Shown: positions 1-8,719 of the stretch, one piece after another | Layout: each line of letters opens with the position of its first letter | Position numbering within the stretch: position 1 is the stretch's first letter | Source: Mucilaginibacter corticis | Lineage (GTDB): Bacteria; Bacteroidota; Bacteroidia; Sphingobacteriales; Sphingobacteriaceae | Assembly: GCF_007558865.1 (NCBI RefSeq) | Contig: NZ_VLPK01000007.1 | Location: forward strand, 1 to 64,000 | Length of the DNA stretch: 64,000 nucleotides | Reading direction: 5' to 3' | Notes under the pieces: model-generated | Seen by the model: only the letters and a program-made list of their open reading frames with translations | Database searches by the model: none | What the model was told of the DNA's origin: nothing | Made by a program: the position numbers and the translations under genes

Positions 1-1
1 T

Positions 2-322
2 ATGGACCAGGTTGTTTTAAACATGGTCAATAATGCGGTTAAGTATGCCGCCGGCTCGAAAACGATAAATATTCATATCTCAGCTACTGCCCAAACAGCC
101 AAAGTTACGGTAAGTGATCAGGGCGAAGGCATCCCGGCTGAACGTCTGCCTTTTCTGTTTGACCGCTTTTACAAAGGGCAAACGGACGATGAACAAACTT
201 CCGGACTTGGGCTCGGCCTTTATATCAGCGCCGGGATCGTTAAACGTCACGGCGGTGAGATCGGCGTCGAAAGCGAATTGGGCAAGGGATCTTCGTTTTG
301 GTTTACCTTGCCTTTGAAATAA
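2..322 (+). CDS. Sensor histidine kinase, C-terminal ATPase domain (5' truncated by window edge)
   Basis: This is the end of a two-component sensor kinase; only the GHKL/HATPase_c catalytic domain is visible. The N box (NMVNNAVKYA), G1 box (DQGEGIP), F box (FDRFYKG) and G2 box (GLGLGLYI) appear in the right order and spacing, and the protein ends in the usual SSFWFTLPLK beta strand. The reading frame is open to the window edge, so the ATG at base 2 is probably internal, and the sensor and HisKA regions lie outside. Input and partner cannot be told. Confidence 0.9.
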   Translation: MDQVVLNMVNNAVKYAAGSKTINIHISATAQTAKVTVSDQGEGIPAERLPFLFDRFYKGQTDDEQTSGLGLGLYISAGIVKRHGGEIGVESELGKGSSFWFTLPLK

Positions 323-344
323 TAAAATGTAAATAAATAATACT

Positions 345-758
345 ATGAATAAAGAAGCAAACATCGCCGCACAGACCAAATTTGGTGAAGCAGTGAACAC
401 AGGGAACTACGAATTATTTAACGGCCTGGTAGCTGCCAATTGCATTGATCATGACCCTGCCCCGGGACAAGTACCAGGACCGGAAGGTTACGCGAAATTT
501 TTCGGCAAAATGCGCACGGCTTTCCCGGATATGAAACTGGCCGTGGAACAACTAACTGCCGATGATGACACCGTCTCTTTCGCCTACCGGGTTACCGGCA
601 CGCACGAGGGCGATTTCATGGGACATCCCGGTACCGGTAAAACCATCAACGTCCGCAGAATGCAGATCAGTAAATTTGTTGATGGTAAAATGACCGAACG
701 CTGGGGCATTTCTGATGAACTGGGAATTTTGAAGCAAATAGGTGCGAGGATAAATTAG
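345..758 (+). CDS. SnoaL-like (ester cyclase) family protein
   Basis: A small, soluble, signal-less protein of 137 residues. The pattern of an N-terminal helix (AAQTKFGEAVNTGNYE), a CIDHDPAPGQ loop, a GPEGYAKFF helix and a C-terminal run of strands (ISKFVDGKMTERWGISDELG) is that of SnoaL-like polyketide-cyclase/ester-cyclase proteins of the NTF2-like fold. These form alpha+beta cone dimers around a hydrophobic pocket, and most bacterial members have no known substrate. It starts 22 bases after the kinase stop and may be cotranscribed with it. Family assignment is good; function is not known. Confidence 0.8.
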   Translation: MNKEANIAAQTKFGEAVNTGNYELFNGLVAANCIDHDPAPGQVPGPEGYAKFFGKMRTAFPDMKLAVEQLTADDDTVSFAYRVTGTHEGDFMGHPGTGKTINVRRMQISKFVDGKMTERWGISDELGILKQIGARIN

Positions 759-1157
759 TCAATTTCGATAATTAAGTTTTGCAACATGCTGCCGATTCTG
801 ACCAAGGCCCAAGATTAGGGTACCGCCTGGTTTTGTTCGGCGAGTTGAAGATTTCGATGTTCTCCTCCATCTATCTTTAACTGAAGAGATGAGAACCCGG
901 CCTCCCCGGGGGATCATCGCTGCGAATTATTATAGCAATTGATTATTATAAATACCGTCCGCCAATCAATCTCTACTATGTGGCGTTGATCGACATTCGG
1001 CTCCGAAATAGGGCGGAGGGCACGTCTTGACCTCGCCTAATTGAATGTCGAGTTGCCTGGCAATTCAGGTGGCTGTAGCCAACGACGGACGATGTTATCT
1101 CCAAAATAATAAATAGGAAATTTAAACGATTAATTTGTCGTAAGTTGTTCATCGATT
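759..1157. other. Intergenic region without a recognisable gene
   Basis: About 400 bases with no convincing coding frame on either strand. It holds a GC-rich CCCCGGGG palindrome near 905 and a long imperfect inverted repeat at 991-1050 (listed separately). The last 50 bases become AT-rich, as expected for the promoter of the cupin-like gene, but I could not find a clean Bacteroidota promoter match. Confidence 0.4.
991..1050. repeat. 60-base imperfect inverted repeat
   Basis: CGACATTC at 991-998 pairs perfectly with GAATGTCG at 1043-1050. Inside it, TAGGGCGGAGG at 1009-1019 can pair imperfectly with CCTCGCCTA at 1031-1039. The result is one long interrupted hairpin with no T-run behind it, so it is not an obvious intrinsic terminator. 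It could be a mobile palindromic element or a structured RNA. No second copy was noticed in the window. Confidence 0.4.
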
Positions 1158-1571
1158 ATGAAATTAGCGATCAGACCAGAAAAACTATCCAGTGCTTTTA
1201 GGAAGCACCATATCGAAGGCTTACCCTTTGCGGCTTCACTGAATGAATTTAGCGCACCGGATAATGGCGACCCGCACGATCATCCATTCGACTTTATAAC
1301 ACATATTTTAAGCGGAGGTTATACGGAACGCGTTTATAGTATTGATAGTGCCGGAGGCTTCGCGTTCAGGGATATTGAACGCGAGCCAGGTACGTCACAT
1401 TTTGTCAAGGCTACGGACATTCATCAAATTATTTTTTTGCCTGCGGGCCACTGTATTACGCTAATGATCCCACAATCAGGTCATGCACGGGAAACCTGTT
1501 TTTACCGTTTTTCCGAGGGAAAAGCATACTACAGGCTTTGGAACAAACGGAAATTCATTCCTGTTACTTGA
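1158..1571 (+). CDS. Cupin-like hypothetical protein
   Basis: A protein of 137 residues without signal peptide. The central part has the look of a cupin beta-barrel: DPHDHPFDFITHILSGGYTE resembles cupin motif 1, with two histidines and a downstream glutamate as possible metal ligands. HFVKATDIHQI followed by GHCITLMIP resembles motif 2. This pattern is common in small cysteine-dioxygenase-like and phage-associated cupins. It stands alone between two intergenic regions. The fold is a motif-based inference, and enzymatic activity cannot be judged. Confidence 0.6.
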   Translation: MKLAIRPEKLSSAFRKHHIEGLPFAASLNEFSAPDNGDPHDHPFDFITHILSGGYTERVYSIDSAGGFAFRDIEREPGTSHFVKATDIHQIIFLPAGHCITLMIPQSGHARETCFYRFSEGKAYYRLWNKRKFIPVT

Positions 1572-1679
1572 TCAGTTAGTCATCCCTTAAGCGGGTGAGC
1601 AAATTATTTCGAAACTTTAAAGTTATTTTCTATAAATAAAATTTTTTAATTATAAATCAACAACAAAACCCCTTGCTGT

Positions 1680-2882
1680 TTGTCTGATAATAAAAAACTA
1701 ATGGATTTAACGATTACTGAGACAAATGAAACTCATTTACCCCGGCTTCCGGAACAGCTGATTATATTTTCACATTTAAGATGGGATTTCGTTTACCAGC
1801 GTCCGCAACATCTTGCCAGCAGGTTGGCCAAACTTTCGAATCTGTTTTACATCGAAGAACCGATATTTGACGCATACGAGCGAATTTATTTCGAAAGCGT
1901 CGTTAAAAACAAGGTCACGGTTATGGTACCGCATCTCAAACCTGGCTTAAGTCATGAATTTACTATAGCCGGACTATCCAGTCTCTTTAACGTATTTATT
2001 GCTGGATTTGACCTGGCGTATACCGCGTTTTGGTATTATACCCCAATGGCTTTGGAATTTTCAGCCAGCTATGAACCACAAATCATCATCTATGATTGTA
2101 TGGATGAACTGTCCGCCTTCAAATTTGCTCCGTTAAACATCCGGACACTTGAAAAAGAACTAATGCTTAAAGCTGACCTGGTATTAACAGGTGGCAGATC
2201 GCTTTATGAAGCGAAGAAAGCAAGTCATCATAATATTCATGCTTTTCCAAGCAGCATCGATATGGTACATTTTACGCAAGCTCGAGCCAAAGGTGATTTA
2301 CCCCTTGACCAGGTAAGCGGTAATATGCCGATATTAGGTTTTTATGGGGTGATCGATGAGCGCTTTGACATCGCCCTGATTGCCGATTTGGCTGAAGCCA
2401 GGCCTGATTGGCAGATCGTACTCATAGGGCCGGTCGTAAAGATTGACCCGGACAGTCTGCCGAAACAGGTCAATATTCAATACCTTGGACCTAAAACATA
2501 TGAGCAACTGCCCGGCTATATGGCGGGCTGGGATATCGCAATGATACCATTTTTACTCAATGAATCGACACGATTTATAAGTCCAACCAAGACGCCTGAG
2601 TATCTGGCTGCGGGCTTACCTGTGATTTCGACGCCGATCTTCGATGTGGTAAACCCTTATGGCTTAAACGGTTTGGTAGACATCGGAAAAAATGCAGCCG
2701 AATTTATAAAACTTGCGGAAGACATTCTGGCTGACAAACTGAATGAGCCAGATCGCCTGGCTATTGCAGATGGATTTCTCGCGCTCAATTCCTGGGATAA
2801 GACATTTGATGGAATTAAACAGGAAATGCTTAAAGTAATCGCGCAGAAAAATCAACCTTTAGCCTCGGACCGTTATGTTTGA
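1680..2882 (+). CDS. GT4-type glycosyltransferase (GT-B fold)
   Basis: A cytoplasmic retaining glycosyltransferase that probably adds a sugar to a lipid- or glycan-linked acceptor. The N-terminal Rossmann half begins at LIIFSHLRWDFVYQRPQHLA, a hallmark of a group of GT4 proteins often found beside UDP-galactopyranose mutase. The C-terminal half has the donor-binding signature PTKTPEYLAAGLPVIST near residue 300. The longest frame uses a TTG start; an in-frame ATG seven codons later (1701) is an alternative. It overlaps the mutase gene by 8 bases and leads a tightly packed four-gene operon, so donor and acceptor are probably those of the same pathway. Confidence 0.85.
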   Translation: MSDNKKLMDLTITETNETHLPRLPEQLIIFSHLRWDFVYQRPQHLASRLAKLSNLFYIEEPIFDAYERIYFESVVKNKVTVMVPHLKPGLSHEFTIAGLSSLFNVFIAGFDLAYTAFWYYTPMALEFSASYEPQIIIYDCMDELSAFKFAPLNIRTLEKELMLKADLVLTGGRSLYEAKKASHHNIHAFPSSIDMVHFTQARAKGDLPLDQVSGNMPILGFYGVIDERFDIALIADLAEARPDWQIVLIGPVVKIDPDSLPKQVNIQYLGPKTYEQLPGYMAGWDIAMIPFLLNESTRFISPTKTPEYLAAGLPVISTPIFDVVNPYGLNGLVDIGKNAAEFIKLAEDILADKLNEPDRLAIADGFLALNSWDKTFDGIKQEMLKVIAQKNQPLASDRYV

Positions 2883-4020
2883 TTACTTAATCGTAGGTGC
2901 CGGATTTGCCGGAAGCGTCCTGGCTGAGCGACTGGCCGCAGTTGAAGGAAAGAAGGTATTACTGATAGACAAACGAAATCATATCGGCGGGAACGCTTAC
3001 GACTTTTATGATGAAGCGGGTATTCTTATTCACAAATACGGCCCGCACATATTTCATACCAATAGCGCTGAGGTGTTTAATTACCTGGCCAAATTTACGG
3101 ATTGGCGGAATTATCAGCACAAGGTCTTAGCCCATACACACGGGCAGTACGTCCCTATACCGATTAACCTCACGACGATCAATGATTTATACGGAAAAAA
3201 CCTGGACTCATCGGGGGTTACTGATTTTTTCGCCGCAATAAAAGAGGACGTCCAGCAAGTAAAAACGTCGGAGGATGTGGTAGTGAAAGCCGTGGGGCGC
3301 GAGTTGTACGAAACGTTTTTTAAGGGATATACAAAAAAGCAGTGGGACCTCGATCCCTCCGAGCTCGATGCGTCTGTCGCCTCCCGTGTGCCGACACGTA
3401 CCAACAAGGATGACCGCTATTTTACAGATACCTATCAGGCGATGCCTTTGCACGGATTTACTAAAATGTTTGAGAAAATGTTGTCACACCCTAACATCAA
3501 GCTTATGCTCAATACCGATTATCATGAGATCATGCATGAGATCAGCTTTGAAAAAATGATTTTCACCGGACCGGTAGATGAGTATTTTGACTTTTGTTTT
3601 GGAAAACTACCCTACCGGTCCATCAATTTCAAATTTGAGACATTAGACCAAAAAACTTACCAGCGCACAGGGACCATCAACTATCCAAACGACTACGATT
3701 TCACACGGATCACCGAATTCAAATACCTGACAGGACAAAAGCATAAAAAGACCACCGTAGTATACGAATTCCCAAAAAGCGACGGAGACCCATATTACCC
3801 GATACCGAGACCGGAAAATAACGAACTTTACAAAAAGTATCAGGCGCTGGCATCCCAAAGCGAGACGATTTTTGTCGGACGTTTGGCGACTTATAAGTAT
3901 TATAATATGGACCAGGTAGTCGCGCAGGCATTATCAGTCTTTAAAAAAATAAAACAGGAAAATGAGTTAAACTTGGATCCTGAGCGGGTCGCAAGCAATT
4001 CCAGCCTCTCTAATGAATAA
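2875..4020 (+). CDS. glf: UDP-galactopyranose mutase
   Basis: A flavoenzyme that interconverts UDP-galactopyranose and UDP-galactofuranose, supplying the Galf donor for surface glycans. The sequence shows the FAD dinucleotide-binding start (YLIVGAGFAGS, residues 4-14), the IGGNAYD loop, the mutase signature GYTKKQW and the later PYYPIPRPENN region. Length (381 residues) is normal for bacterial enzymes. It overlaps both neighbours by 8 bases, so translation is likely coupled. Its presence indicates that the flanking glycosyltransferases build a galactofuranose-containing product, although which of them uses Galf is not visible. Confidence 0.95.
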   Translation: MFDYLIVGAGFAGSVLAERLAAVEGKKVLLIDKRNHIGGNAYDFYDEAGILIHKYGPHIFHTNSAEVFNYLAKFTDWRNYQHKVLAHTHGQYVPIPINLTTINDLYGKNLDSSGVTDFFAAIKEDVQQVKTSEDVVVKAVGRELYETFFKGYTKKQWDLDPSELDASVASRVPTRTNKDDRYFTDTYQAMPLHGFTKMFEKMLSHPNIKLMLNTDYHEIMHEISFEKMIFTGPVDEYFDFCFGKLPYRSINFKFETLDQKTYQRTGTINYPNDYDFTRITEFKYLTGQKHKKTTVVYEFPKSDGDPYYPIPRPENNELYKKYQALASQSETIFVGRLATYKYYNMDQVVAQALSVFKKIKQENELNLDPERVASNSSLSNE

Positions 4021-5164
4021 TCCTTTAAAATCTTTCTGGATGGGCGGGTTTGAAAGCGCAGACCACTTGAACGCTTTCGGTGATCGGGTTGATTTTCTGG
4101 AGCTTACCCGGCATTTACAGAACATCGACAGTGACTACGAATGCCTCTCTGATTTCGCAATCGGCACGGTTAGGGAAGGAATCAGGTGGAGCCAGATCGA
4201 GCGGGCACCCTATCGATATGATTTCAGTGTGGTTAAAATCATGCTGCGCAAGGGGCGTAAGCATAGAATCCAGCAAATTTGGGACATTTGCCATTTTGGT
4301 TTTCCCGATGATTTGACACCGCTTCACCCGCATTTCACAGCAAGGTTTACAGGTGTTTGTAAGGCCTTCGTAGAGCTGTTTTTACAGGAATGCCCGGGCG
4401 AGATACTGATTGTCACCCCCATTAACGAAGTAAGCTTCATTTCCTGGCTGGGGGGGGAGGTTAAAGGCACCTCACCTTACGGCGTTTGTATGGGTTGGGA
4501 GGTCAAATACGCTTTAATGCGGGCCTACATCGCCGGCATTAAAGCGATGAAAGAAATCATGCCGGTGATCCGTATTCTCAGCACGGAACCGCTGGTGAAT
4601 GTAGTACCACCACTTTTTTGTTCAGCTGCAGAAAGATCATTGGCAGAAAGCGCCCATTCGAACCAATTTCAGTCCATTGATATATTAACCGGCGCTTTAT
4701 GTCCCGAATTGGGCGGTTCCCCCGATCTTTTAGACATATTGGGCTTCAACTATTATTACAACAACCAATGGATATTTGGTACAGGAGAATTTTTAAAATG
4801 GGCTAACGAAGATCTGGATCCCCGCTGGCAACCTTTCAGTCAATTATTAACGGAAGCTTTTCTACGCTACAGGAAGCCGGTTGTACTTACAGAAACGAGT
4901 CATCCGGGTAAAGACCGTCCCAAATGGATCGAATTTATAAGCAAGGAATCCGGAAAAGCGATCTCGGATGGCGTGCCGTTGTGGGGGATCTGCCTTTATC
5001 CGATCATAGACCGACCTGATTGGGACGATACCAGTTATTGGCATCATAGCGGTCTGTGGGACGAGCATTTCCTAGCGTCCGGAGAACGGCAGCGGGTGCT
5101 TGTCCGGCCTTATGCGGACGCCTTAAAACAAGCGCAAAAAATGATTTTCCAATATGAAATTTGA
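4013..5164 (+). CDS. Glycoside hydrolase family 1-like protein
   Basis: A TIM-barrel protein related to GH1 beta-glycosidases but shorter (383 residues against about 450). The acid/base region TPINEVSF (Glu near 138) matches the TxNE motif. VLTETSHPG near 293 replaces the usual nucleophile motif TENG while keeping the glutamate. No signal peptide is present, so it acts in the cytoplasm. Coupling to glf (8-base overlap) and to the downstream GT2 gene (11-base overlap) argues for a biosynthetic role such as trimming or transglycosylation, rather than sugar catabolism. That role is inference. Confidence 0.8.
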   Translation: MNNPLKSFWMGGFESADHLNAFGDRVDFLELTRHLQNIDSDYECLSDFAIGTVREGIRWSQIERAPYRYDFSVVKIMLRKGRKHRIQQIWDICHFGFPDDLTPLHPHFTARFTGVCKAFVELFLQECPGEILIVTPINEVSFISWLGGEVKGTSPYGVCMGWEVKYALMRAYIAGIKAMKEIMPVIRILSTEPLVNVVPPLFCSAAERSLAESAHSNQFQSIDILTGALCPELGGSPDLLDILGFNYYYNNQWIFGTGEFLKWANEDLDPRWQPFSQLLTEAFLRYRKPVVLTETSHPGKDRPKWIEFISKESGKAISDGVPLWGICLYPIIDRPDWDDTSYWHHSGLWDEHFLASGERQRVLVRPYADALKQAQKMIFQYEI

Positions 5165-6350
5165 AGATATACAGCTGCCGGCATTTCAGCGAAAAATGCC
5201 TGAACGGGATTTAAGCATCTGTGTGATCATTCCGGTTAAAAATGAGGCCTTACATTTAAAATCGACGCTGGAATCCCTGTTTACGCAATTACATGAAAAT
5301 GGAAACAGGATTGATCACCGATCTTACGAGGTTTTATTGTTAATCAACAACAGCAATGACGGGTCACTACAAATTGCATCAGATTTTAAATTCAACAACC
5401 CATCGTTCCGGTTAATCATTTGTGACCTCGAACTCCCTCCGCCATTAGCTAACATCGGCACAGTTCGCAGGCTGCTTATGAATGAAGCCAGCCGGCGCTT
5501 TAATATTTTAAATAAACAACGTGGCATTATAGCATCGATCGATGGAGACACAGTTGCCGATAGCCAGTGGCTCTACTATATTGAACAAGAGATCAATGCC
5601 GGTAACGATGCGGTCGGGGGGCTTATAACGATTAGAGGCAAAGCAGGATCGGCGTACCGTGCTTACCTGCTGGATTTGCAATACAGAAATCTGCTAACAG
5701 AAGTGGAACAAATCTTGTTTCCGCAAATCCATGATCCTCTTCCCCGGCATTTTCATTTTTTTGGCGCTAATATGGCGGTTACTTCGGAATATTATCACAA
5801 ATCCGGCGGTATCCCTGCAGTCGATTCTTTGGAAGACATGGCTTTTCATGCTGCCCTGCTCCGATGTGATGCCCGCATCAGGCGAAGCCCCCGGGTAAAA
5901 GTTATTACTTCGGCAAGGTTTGACGGGCGTGTGGCAGTCGGCTTTTCAGAGCAACTTAAAAAATGGTCGCAGGAGCATAGCGAATGTGTACCACAGATCG
6001 TAGAAAGCAGCGAGTTGTATATTTACTCCTGTTTTATGAAAAGTCAATTATATGCCGTCTGGAGCGGTAAAGAATTTGACAGCAAGTCCGCTTTTATGGT
6101 AGATCTCGCAAAATCGCTTGCTGTATCTGCCAGGTGGCTGGAAACCTTACTCGGATCGCATGAATTTTTTGGCGCTGTCTGGGAAGCCGCATGGCAAGCC
6201 AGCAAGATCCGTCAACAATACCAGACGACCTACGAGCCTATCGAGCGCGCGATCAGAAAATTGCGAAAGTTCACGCGAAATCCGGTTACTAATGCTTTTC
6301 AAACAAATCTAACCGGTATTTATCAGCGCGAAAATGTTTCAAATGCTTAA
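5154..6350 (+). CDS. Glycosyltransferase family 2 protein
   Basis: An inverting GT-A glycosyltransferase. The N-terminus has the GT2 start CVIIPVKNEA (about residues 23-32), followed by the nucleotide-binding LLINNSNDGS loop and an aspartate pair in ASIDGDT (about 125-131) that should bind the metal and sugar nucleotide. The VDSLEDMAFHAAL segment resembles the conserved ED motif near the catalytic base. No membrane span is evident. Its 3' end overlaps the opposing PIG-L/methyltransferase gene by 62 bases. It is the last gene of the glf operon; donor and acceptor are unknown. Confidence 0.85.
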   Translation: MKFEDIQLPAFQRKMPERDLSICVIIPVKNEALHLKSTLESLFTQLHENGNRIDHRSYEVLLLINNSNDGSLQIASDFKFNNPSFRLIICDLELPPPLANIGTVRRLLMNEASRRFNILNKQRGIIASIDGDTVADSQWLYYIEQEINAGNDAVGGLITIRGKAGSAYRAYLLDLQYRNLLTEVEQILFPQIHDPLPRHFHFFGANMAVTSEYYHKSGGIPAVDSLEDMAFHAALLRCDARIRRSPRVKVITSARFDGRVAVGFSEQLKKWSQEHSECVPQIVESSELYIYSCFMKSQLYAVWSGKEFDSKSAFMVDLAKSLAVSARWLETLLGSHEFFGAVWEAAWQASKIRQQYQTTYEPIERAIRKLRKFTRNPVTNAFQTNLTGIYQRENVSNA

Positions 6351-7617
6351 AGGGTTTGTTATCTCCGGAGCATTCCATAAAAAAGTCATGGACCTGATCG
6401 CCGGTTAACGGGAAATCCGGCACAAATGGGGTCCAATGCACCAGTAATAACTGGCCATTTGTTTGGAGATGTTCTACGATTTTTTTCTGAAGCAGCGTAA
6501 GATCCTCCATAGCGAAAAAATAGCCCACTTCGGACATCACCACAAGGTCAAATAATTCTTCGGGAAAAAAAGCAGGTATCTGCATCTTTTCGATCCGCGC
6601 CTGAGGATAATTCCGCAAACGGTTTCTAGCCTGGGCAATAGGGGCGTCAGCGATATCTACTGCCAAAATCCCGCGGCATTTCCGGAGTAATGCCTGCGTC
6701 AAAACCCCGATCGAGCAGCCTATTTCCAAAGCGCTGACATAAGATAATTCCGGTAGCGCCCCGACCGTAGTGTTGTATTTTTCTCTTTCGTATTCACTGG
6801 TCGCCAGATCCCAGGGATCTTCTCTTTGATGATATAACTGGTCAAAGTAGTGCTCTGATAATGTTTGGTTCTTATTTTCCATTGCGGCTGTTGTGTTGAT
6901 AAAATATTCTTTGTAATGATTAAAATGTTCCAGCATCTCCGCTGATAATCTAAAACCATTTATATCGTCATGGATCAGTTCCGTAGTTTGCGAGATGTGT
7001 GCTGCTATAGCTTTTGTTTTTATTGCCAGTACGGAAGAGACATCTATAAAAAATAATTCTCCCTCCCCATCCAGCGGCATATCTTCGGGGGCTGCTCTTT
7101 CCAATAGCCATATAAAATATTCGAATAATACGGGTGTCATGCCCGTTGAACGCAAGGCCGAAATAACGATGGCCCAGGTGGCACGGTGATCCCTGTGCGG
7201 GTCCCGCCGCCATGGAAGCAGTATCGTTGCTGGCCTGATGACCTTTATAAGACCTTTCATCAATGATGCGTATAGCTCAAAATCAGATTCAGATTGACCT
7301 GGCAATTGCCCATCCGGCAGTCTCATGAAATGAATATGACTATCTTTGACACCTAATGTCGCGAGGGCTTTAACCGCCTCTTCTTCTCTTAATGCTACCC
7401 GTATTTCGAAAGGATAAGCTTTAGATTCCGGATGTGAACGGCTTCCATCCGTGACAAAGATAACCCGCACATCTATTCCTGCATTTACAGCCAAAGCGAC
7501 TGTTCCGCCACAGCCCAGAGACTCATCATCCTGGTGGGGAGCAATGACAAGAAGTACTCCAGTATCAGAAATGATCTCGATAGCACTTTGTTTTACATTA
7601 GTAAAAAATTCACTCAT
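6289..7617 (-). CDS. PIG-L deacetylase fused to SAM-dependent methyltransferase
   Basis: A two-domain enzyme of 442 residues. Residues about 20-240 form a PIG-L/LmbE deacetylase with the zinc motif APHQDDESLGCGG (26-38) and HRDH (141-144); this family removes N-acetyl groups from GlcNAc-type sugars. Residues about 255-440 form a NodS-like class I methyltransferase: a YDQLYHQREDPW-like entry helix (the actual start is FDQLYHQ) and SAM motif I LEIGCSIG (297-304). The pairing suggests deacetylation of an amino sugar followed by N-methylation, as in Nod-factor chemistry, but this is inference. It overlaps the downstream acyl-CoA-dehydrogenase-like gene's start region by 8 bases and runs head-on into the GT2 gene. 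Confidence 0.85.
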   Translation of the reverse strand: MSEFFTNVKQSAIEIISDTGVLLVIAPHQDDESLGCGGTVALAVNAGIDVRVIFVTDGSRSHPESKAYPFEIRVALREEEAVKALATLGVKDSHIHFMRLPDGQLPGQSESDFELYASLMKGLIKVIRPATILLPWRRDPHRDHRATWAIVISALRSTGMTPVLFEYFIWLLERAAPEDMPLDGEGELFFIDVSSVLAIKTKAIAAHISQTTELIHDDINGFRLSAEMLEHFNHYKEYFINTTAAMENKNQTLSEHYFDQLYHQREDPWDLATSEYEREKYNTTVGALPELSYVSALEIGCSIGVLTQALLRKCRGILAVDIADAPIAQARNRLRNYPQARIEKMQIPAFFPEELFDLVVMSEVGYFFAMEDLTLLQKKIVEHLQTNGQLLLVHWTPFVPDFPLTGDQVHDFFMECSGDNKPFKHLKHFRADKYRLDLFEKH

Positions 7618-8719
7618 CTTTCAAGTTCCATAAATTGATCATATCGGTTTGATCAAAAGCATAAGCTCCGATGCTGGTTAACACTGCATCCGGGCCGGGT
7701 TGTCGTAAATAAGTAGTCAGGTCGCGATGTAATTGTTCCAGTGGGCTAACTTGCATAAACGCTTGCGATCCAATGCTCTTTTCTGCTAGCTGCATAACTT
7801 TTAAACAAATTCTCTCAATCACGGTCCGGGTCATATTTGCATAAGCAACTAATTTTGCGCTACCTGAGTCATTTACAAAAGAATCATCTGCCAGGCTGCC
7901 GGCTTTTGTCAACCATAAACGACCAGTCTCGACTAAAAAAGTCATTTCTGCGATTCGGGATTGCTGAAAAGGATGACCGGTACGGTTTGAAAGCTTTAAC
8001 ACGCGTTGCGCCTCCGTTAAAATCGCTTCAGCACCGCCAAGTTGTACCGCTGCAAACCGTATCGCGCCACCACTAAATAACGGCTGACGGTAATAATCAC
8101 CTGGTTGTCCAAGCAAATCCTCACCGCTTATAAGTATCCCTGTAAAATTCATGCGGTAACTTACCGAGCCCTTCATACCTAAAGGATGCCAGAATTCAGG
8201 GTCGGATTTGACCAGCCTTGCTTTTTCACCCGATAAAATAATCATTTGCCAACCTTTACGAGGCGAATCGGTCCATTGCGCCGTGATCAGCGGGCGATCA
8301 ATAAAGTCAGCACCTGAACAAAATGTCTTGCAACCCGTTAAACGAAAGGTGCCATTGCCCTGGTCGGTTATCTCAACTCCGTCTGTTCCCTGGGTGTTCC
8401 AAACGCCAAATAGTTTTTGTTCAGCCAGGTCTTCGGACCATCTGGATAGCTGTACGGAGCTGGCAAAGGCCTTGATCAATTGTACCACATTGAAATGGCC
8501 CTCTAATATTCGCCCGCCCGATAAATGCTTTCTTCCTACTTCTCTCAGCAGATTCAGTATCAAAATGGTTCGAATATTTTTAGCGGGCAGATTAAATTTT
8601 AAAACATCGTGATCCCGAAGAAATGTAAAAAACTTTAACGGAAAATGATCTTCAGCATCGCTATTTATAAAAGCGGAAAGGGAAGTAAAAAATTGAGACA
8701 TTCCATTTCGTGTAGTCAT
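7610..8719 (-). CDS. Acyl-CoA dehydrogenase-like flavoprotein
   Basis: A 369-residue protein with the all-alpha/beta/all-alpha plan of acyl-CoA dehydrogenases. Visible are an N-terminal helical domain, a middle beta domain (GNGTFRLTGCKTFCSGADFID, read as the usual substrate/FAD region, and MKGSVSYRMNF) and a C-terminal helical bundle (FQQSRIAEMTFLVETGRLWL). It is the first gene of a two-gene minus-strand operon with the PIG-L/methyltransferase fusion, so it probably oxidises an acyl group or amine in the same glycoconjugate pathway rather than serving beta-oxidation. The catalytic glutamate could not be assigned with confidence. An in-frame ATG at codon 7 is an alternative start. Confidence 0.8.
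   Translation of the reverse strand: MTTRNGMSQFFTSLSAFINSDAEDHFPLKFFTFLRDHDVLKFNLPAKNIRTILILNLLREVGRKHLSGGRILEGHFNVVQLIKAFASSVQLSRWSEDLAEQKLFGVWNTQGTDGVEITDQGNGTFRLTGCKTFCSGADFIDRPLITAQWTDSPRKGWQMIILSGEKARLVKSDPEFWHPLGMKGSVSYRMNFTGILISGEDLLGQPGDYYRQPLFSGGAIRFAAVQLGGAEAILTEAQRVLKLSNRTGHPFQQSRIAEMTFLVETGRLWLTKAGSLADDSFVNDSGSAKLVAYANMTRTVIERICLKVMQLAEKSIGSQAFMQVSPLEQLHRDLTTYLRQPGPDAVLTSIGAYAFDQTDMINLWNLKDE

Noticed and set aside
80..400. Minus-strand frame opposite the histidine kinase end
   Set aside because: Lies antisense to well-conserved kinase motifs and has no recognisable content of its own.
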